DNA of 64,000 nt, taken from Pseudomonas citri (GTDB taxonomy: Bacteria; Pseudomonadota; Gammaproteobacteria; Pseudomonadales; Pseudomonadaceae). Location of the stretch: NCBI RefSeq assembly GCF_025336485.1, contig NZ_JAODAB010000018.1:59022-123021 (forward strand), given 5' to 3'. Positions 62,096 to 64,000 of this stretch are shown here, piece after piece; within the stretch, counting starts at the first letter, position 1; each line of letters opens with the position of its first letter. The position numbers and the translations under genes were made by a program. Under the pieces are notes generated by a model. That model saw only the letters and a list, made by a program, of their open reading frames with translations, was not told where the DNA came from and did no database searches.

Positions 62096-62404
62096 TTACT
62101 TCGTGTAGTGGAAGCGACATGAAATGACTGTCAGCGTGTCATTCTCATAGGCGTAGACAAAGCGATGTTCTTTGTCGATACGGCGTGACCAATAGCCCGT
62201 TAAATCCCCTTTCAACGGTTCAGGTCGACCAACCCCCTTGAATGGGTCGCGAAGGCAGGCCTCGATAAGCTCGTTTACCGTCGCGTGTTTGGTTGGATCG
62301 TTTGCGTCCCAGTATTGGTAGTCTTCCCAACCGTCTGGCACAAATGCAATTACCACGTTCTCGCGGGCGTTAGCTTTGTTCTTCTGTTTCTGTTTTGCCG
62401 ACAT
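62096..62404 (-). CDS. yoeB: YoeB-family toxin, extended N-terminus
   Basis: 102 residues against 84 in E. coli YoeB. RelE-fold, ribosome-dependent mRNA interferase. The catalytic residues align: Glu62 (RPEPLKGDLTGYWSRRI), Arg81 (KEHRFVY) and His99 (CRFHY). About 16 Lys/Gln/Asn-rich residues (MSAKQKQKNKANARE) precede the normal start; the ATG has AAGGAG ten bases upstream, so the extension is probably translated. The first 35 bases overlap the antitoxin gene. Confidence 0.92.
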   Translation of the reverse strand: MSAKQKQKNKANARENVVIAFVPDGWEDYQYWDANDPTKHATVNELIEACLRDPFKGVGRPEPLKGDLTGYWSRRIDKEHRFVYAYENDTLTVISCRFHYTK

Positions 62405-62654
62405 TTAAAGGGAGCTCCTTGGCAAAGGCTTTCCCGGCTTTGTGCAACGCAACAGAACGGCGTAAGCGCGTGGCATTCGACTCTGTACCTAACAGATACA
62501 TCGTCTCGGCCATAGAGTTGTAGTCCTCCAAGGAGAGGATCACTACATGATCACCACGCTGACGGGTGATGACCGTCGGCTCATGATCTCGGCATACATC
62601 GTCCATCGTCTGCTTCAGGCCGGCACGAGCCTGGCTGAAAGTTATTACATGCAT
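62370..62654 (-). CDS. yefM: YefM-family antitoxin
   Basis: 94 residues of the Phd/YefM fold: MHVITFSQARAGLKQTMDDV, EPTVITRQRGDHVVILSLEDYNSMAETMYLL, then a variable toxin-binding C-terminus. It binds YoeB and represses the operon. AGGAGGG about ten bases before the ATG overlaps the arm of a small hairpin. Upstream lies a structured region, and beyond it a promoter with paired YefM-type sites. Confidence 0.93.
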   Translation of the reverse strand: MHVITFSQARAGLKQTMDDVCRDHEPTVITRQRGDHVVILSLEDYNSMAETMYLLGTESNATRLRRSVALHKAGKAFAKELPLNVGKTETEEQS

Positions 62655-62667
62655 CGTCTAATTCCCT

Positions 62668-62802
62668 CCTGAGGCCAGCTCAGGCGAAACCAGGACCGTC
62701 CTGGTGGTTTGAGAGTCTCCCGCAGAACCACAGCGGGGCACTTGTCTCCTCCGCTGAGGAGCGGAGTCCTTGAATCCACGCCGTAAGCGGGGGGAATCAA
62801 GG
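62668..62802 (-). other. Hairpin array upstream of yefM; possible IS605/TnpB right-end remnant
   Basis: Consecutive stems: CCTGAG/CTCAGG (62668-62684), ACCAGGAC/GTCCTGGT (62689-62705), CCCGC/GCGGG (62719-62737), CTCCGCT/AGCGGAG (62749-62766) and CCTTGA/TCAAGG (62668-style long arm, 62768-62802). The last, with GAATCC and a short loop ending in GGGAATCAA, looks like IS200/IS605 right ends, and an antisense frame ends with a TGA just inside it. Either a structured leader of yefM or a mobile-element remnant. Confidence 0.55.
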
Positions 62803-62875
62803 TTAATCTGGCACCTGGCTAAACCTCGATGCCTTCTCAGTCGTACAGCAAAAGCGATGACGGTTGAGTGCGCGC

Positions 62876-62903
62876 ATAGTACAACGTTCTGTACAACTTT
62901 CAA
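62876..62903 (-). promoter_or_regulatory. yefM-yoeB promoter and operator
   Basis: On the minus strand TTGAAA (62903-62898), 16 bases, TACTAT (62881-62876). Within it TGTACA (62890-62895) and AGTACA (62878-62883) have centres 12 bp apart, the geometry known for the E. coli YefM-YoeB operator. The predicted transcript would have about 215 bases before yefM. Confidence 0.65.
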
Positions 62904-62976
62904 ACCCTGCGCCGGACAACTCGACCCGTATGAAATAAGGAGGGAGCAAGCTCCCTCGCCACAGGACGGTGCCCGC

Positions 62977-63357
62977 TTAACCCTGCGTAACCGGCGCCTC
63001 AAGCTGGTCCAACGCCTTGTCCACCAGCAACTGGCACAACTCCACCAACTGCTGAATCCCCAATGCCACACTGCGGCGCGTGCCCTCCACTTCAAACGCC
63101 AAGTCCTCGGCCATGACTTTAACCGAAGCCAGGGTTTCAGAAGTGCTGGTGAGCAGCGTGTCGGCATCGGCCTTTGCCGTCACCGAAAACAGACTGTCAA
63201 TGCGTGGATCGGTGCTTTGTTCAGGTGGCTTGGGGTTGAGGTAAAGATTCAAGACCCGCTCAGCGGTGGCGCGGTCTTTGAGCAGTTCTTCGATGGAGTC
63301 GAATTCCGCCAATGGATTTGTTTTGTTGAAGTTCGGCTCTGTCTTTCCTTCGTTCAT
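62977..63357 (-). CDS. DUF6124 family protein
   Basis: 126 residues from the ATG at 63357; AGGAG seven bases upstream favours it over the ATG at 63363. The pattern matches small Pseudomonas proteins of DUF6124/DUF3077: RVLNLYLNPKPPEQ, LFSVTAKADADTLLTSTSET, LASVKVMAEDLAFEVEGTRR and QQLVELCQLLVDKALDQL. Mostly helical, no signal. Function unknown; such genes occur in several copies per genome. A half REP lies after the stop. Confidence 0.85.
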   Translation of the reverse strand: MNEGKTEPNFNKTNPLAEFDSIEELLKDRATAERVLNLYLNPKPPEQSTDPRIDSLFSVTAKADADTLLTSTSETLASVKVMAEDLAFEVEGTRRSVALGIQQLVELCQLLVDKALDQLEAPVTQG

Positions 63358-63590
63358 GTGCATGCTCCTGATAAAAATGGAGCCATCACTTGCCGTTATG
63401 GTCGTGAGGCTGACGACCTACTAATTTCGGGTTCCCACTCCCGGCCGCCGAATCGTGGCGGCAGAAAAAGGTTAGAGCGTACATTTCCGAGGGACAACCT
63501 TAAAAAGTTGTCGGATGTTTCGTCACCGGTAGTAATCGTTCCTACGTACCTCATGGCTAGCTACCTCAGATCAGGCATGCAAATTCGAAC
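63358..63590 (-). promoter_or_regulatory. Upstream region of the DUF6124 gene with hairpins
   Basis: Contains GCCGCC/GGCGGC (63444-63449 with 63457-63462), a neighbouring CGGG/CCCG stem and ACAAC/GTTGT near 63500. The stems lie about 85-110 bases before the start codon and may form a leader structure. No promoter was assigned. Confidence 0.4.
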
Positions 63591-63614
63591 TGTGGGAACA
63601 GGCTCGCTCCCACA
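63591..63614. repeat. Short REP palindrome, GTGGGAAC type
   Basis: TGTGGGAACAGG-CTCGCTCCCACA: one REP unit folding on itself, next to the long dispersed repeat. Confidence 0.75.
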
Positions 63615-63639
63615 ATGGATCGGTGTAGACCTTCAAGAG

Positions 63640-63922
63640 CTGTGTCGAGCAATAAGCCGCGCCGCTGCTTTTGATCCTCCGCCCCTTCGGCAGGCTGAGC
63701 GCAGGCGTTCAGCAGGGGGATGGCGCGCAGCGCCGTTCGACGCAGTCGAACCCATCGAGTGGAGGTCAAGCGCAGCGGACCGGAGCCGATGCCCCCTGAT
63801 GAATGCCGGAGCGAAGGGACCCCGAGCCTTGGCGAGGGGCCGGACGCTGGGGCGAGCGTTCTTTGCTTACTTTCTTTGGCGTCTGAAAGAAAGTAAGTCG
63901 CCGTCAGGGCGAAACCATAAGT
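63640..63922. repeat. Probable dispersed Pseudomonas repeat, noncoding
   Basis: No plausible gene. The stretch ends with a perfect 12-bp inverted repeat, CTTACTTTCTTT (63866-63877) and AAAGAAAGTAAG (63886-63897), loop eight bases, which I recognise as part of a sequence repeated many times in Pseudomonas chromosomes. The insertion element begins directly after it, so it may be an insertion hot spot. Confidence 0.6.
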
Positions 63923-64000
63923 GGAGGGTGTCAGAAATTTTGTGTTCGGGCATAACATGAGTAAGAGGTGCATGTATGCCAACCAAAAAGAAACCGCTTC
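63923..64000 (+). mobile_element. Left end of an IS256-family insertion sequence
   Basis: GGAGGGTGTCAGAAATTTTG followed by TGTTC is typical of IS256-family terminal inverted repeats. A transposase start follows within 55 bases. The rest lies outside the window, so completeness and target duplication cannot be judged; the exact first base is uncertain by a few positions. Confidence 0.8.
63976..64000 (+). CDS. IS256-family transposase, first 8 residues
   Basis: ATG at 63976 gives MPTKKKPL, a usual IS256 transposase N-terminus; AGAGGTG lies seven bases upstream. An ATG at 63972 is in another frame. The gene runs off the window edge. Confidence 0.7.

Noticed and set aside
62658..63167. A 169-residue minus-strand open frame upstream of yefM
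   Set aside because: It overlaps the DUF6124 gene in another frame, runs through the operator and hairpin block, and has no ribosome site or recognisable domain.
63566..63982. Open frame of 138 residues across the dispersed repeat
   Set aside because: It crosses the repeat and the insertion sequence terminus and has no coding character.

Overview
The window is a high-GC chromosomal segment from a gamma-proteobacterium that is almost certainly a Pseudomonas of the P. fluorescens group. The evidence is gene order: hisGDC-murA-ibaG-mla-kds-lpt-rpoN-hpf-ptsN-rapZ-ptsO, then pmbA/darP/tldD/nit/yhdP/rng/maf/mreDCB and gatCAB, follow the arrangement known from P. aeruginosa. Several fluorescens-type REP/REPIN sequences are present, as is a RoxSR redox two-component pair. 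No CRISPR array, rRNA or prophage was seen.

Layout. 1-14.9 kb is the variable part: the end of ychF, two small unknown genes, three methyl-accepting chemotaxis receptors (one soluble with two PAS domains), a fosmidomycin-resistance type exporter, tRNA-Met, a lipoprotein gamma-glutamyltransferase, an XRE/DUF2975 pair with a likely operator, a secreted orphan and a beta-carbonic anhydrase. 14.9-30.3 kb is envelope and nitrogen-control housekeeping: histidine synthesis (hisG, hisD, hisC), murA, ibaG, the mlaFEDCB lipid transporter, kdsD-kdsC-lptC-lptA-lptB for Kdo and LPS export, then rpoN-hpf-ptsN-rapZ-ptsO. 30.3-47 kb holds the TldD/TldE protease pair, darP, a nitrilase-family gene, yhdP, rng, maf and mreBCD, divergent from gatCAB.

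47-64 kb is accessory: a short RlpA-like lipoprotein, a cation antiporter, a carboxymuconolactone decarboxylase-family gene, an AEC permease, and a complete galactarate/glucarate route (kdgD, 2,5-dioxovalerate dehydrogenase, gudP-type transporter, garD) with its GntR/FadR regulator. An SbmA/YddA-like ABC protein, roxSR, a SIMPL-domain protein, a YefM-YoeB toxin-antitoxin module, a DUF6124 gene and the left end of an IS256-family element follow.

Most notable observations: mreC and the antiporter gene appear to start at ATT, the first supported by residue-by-residue alignment with E. coli MreC and both by well placed Shine-Dalgarno sequences; the yefM-yoeB promoter carries a paired TGTACA-type operator about 220 bp upstream of yefM, separated from the gene by a block of hairpins that may be a remnant IS605/TnpB right end or a structured leader; and a nearly identical 15-bp motif lies before kdgD and before its presumed regulator gene. 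All database-dependent statements are from memory of the families, not from searches.
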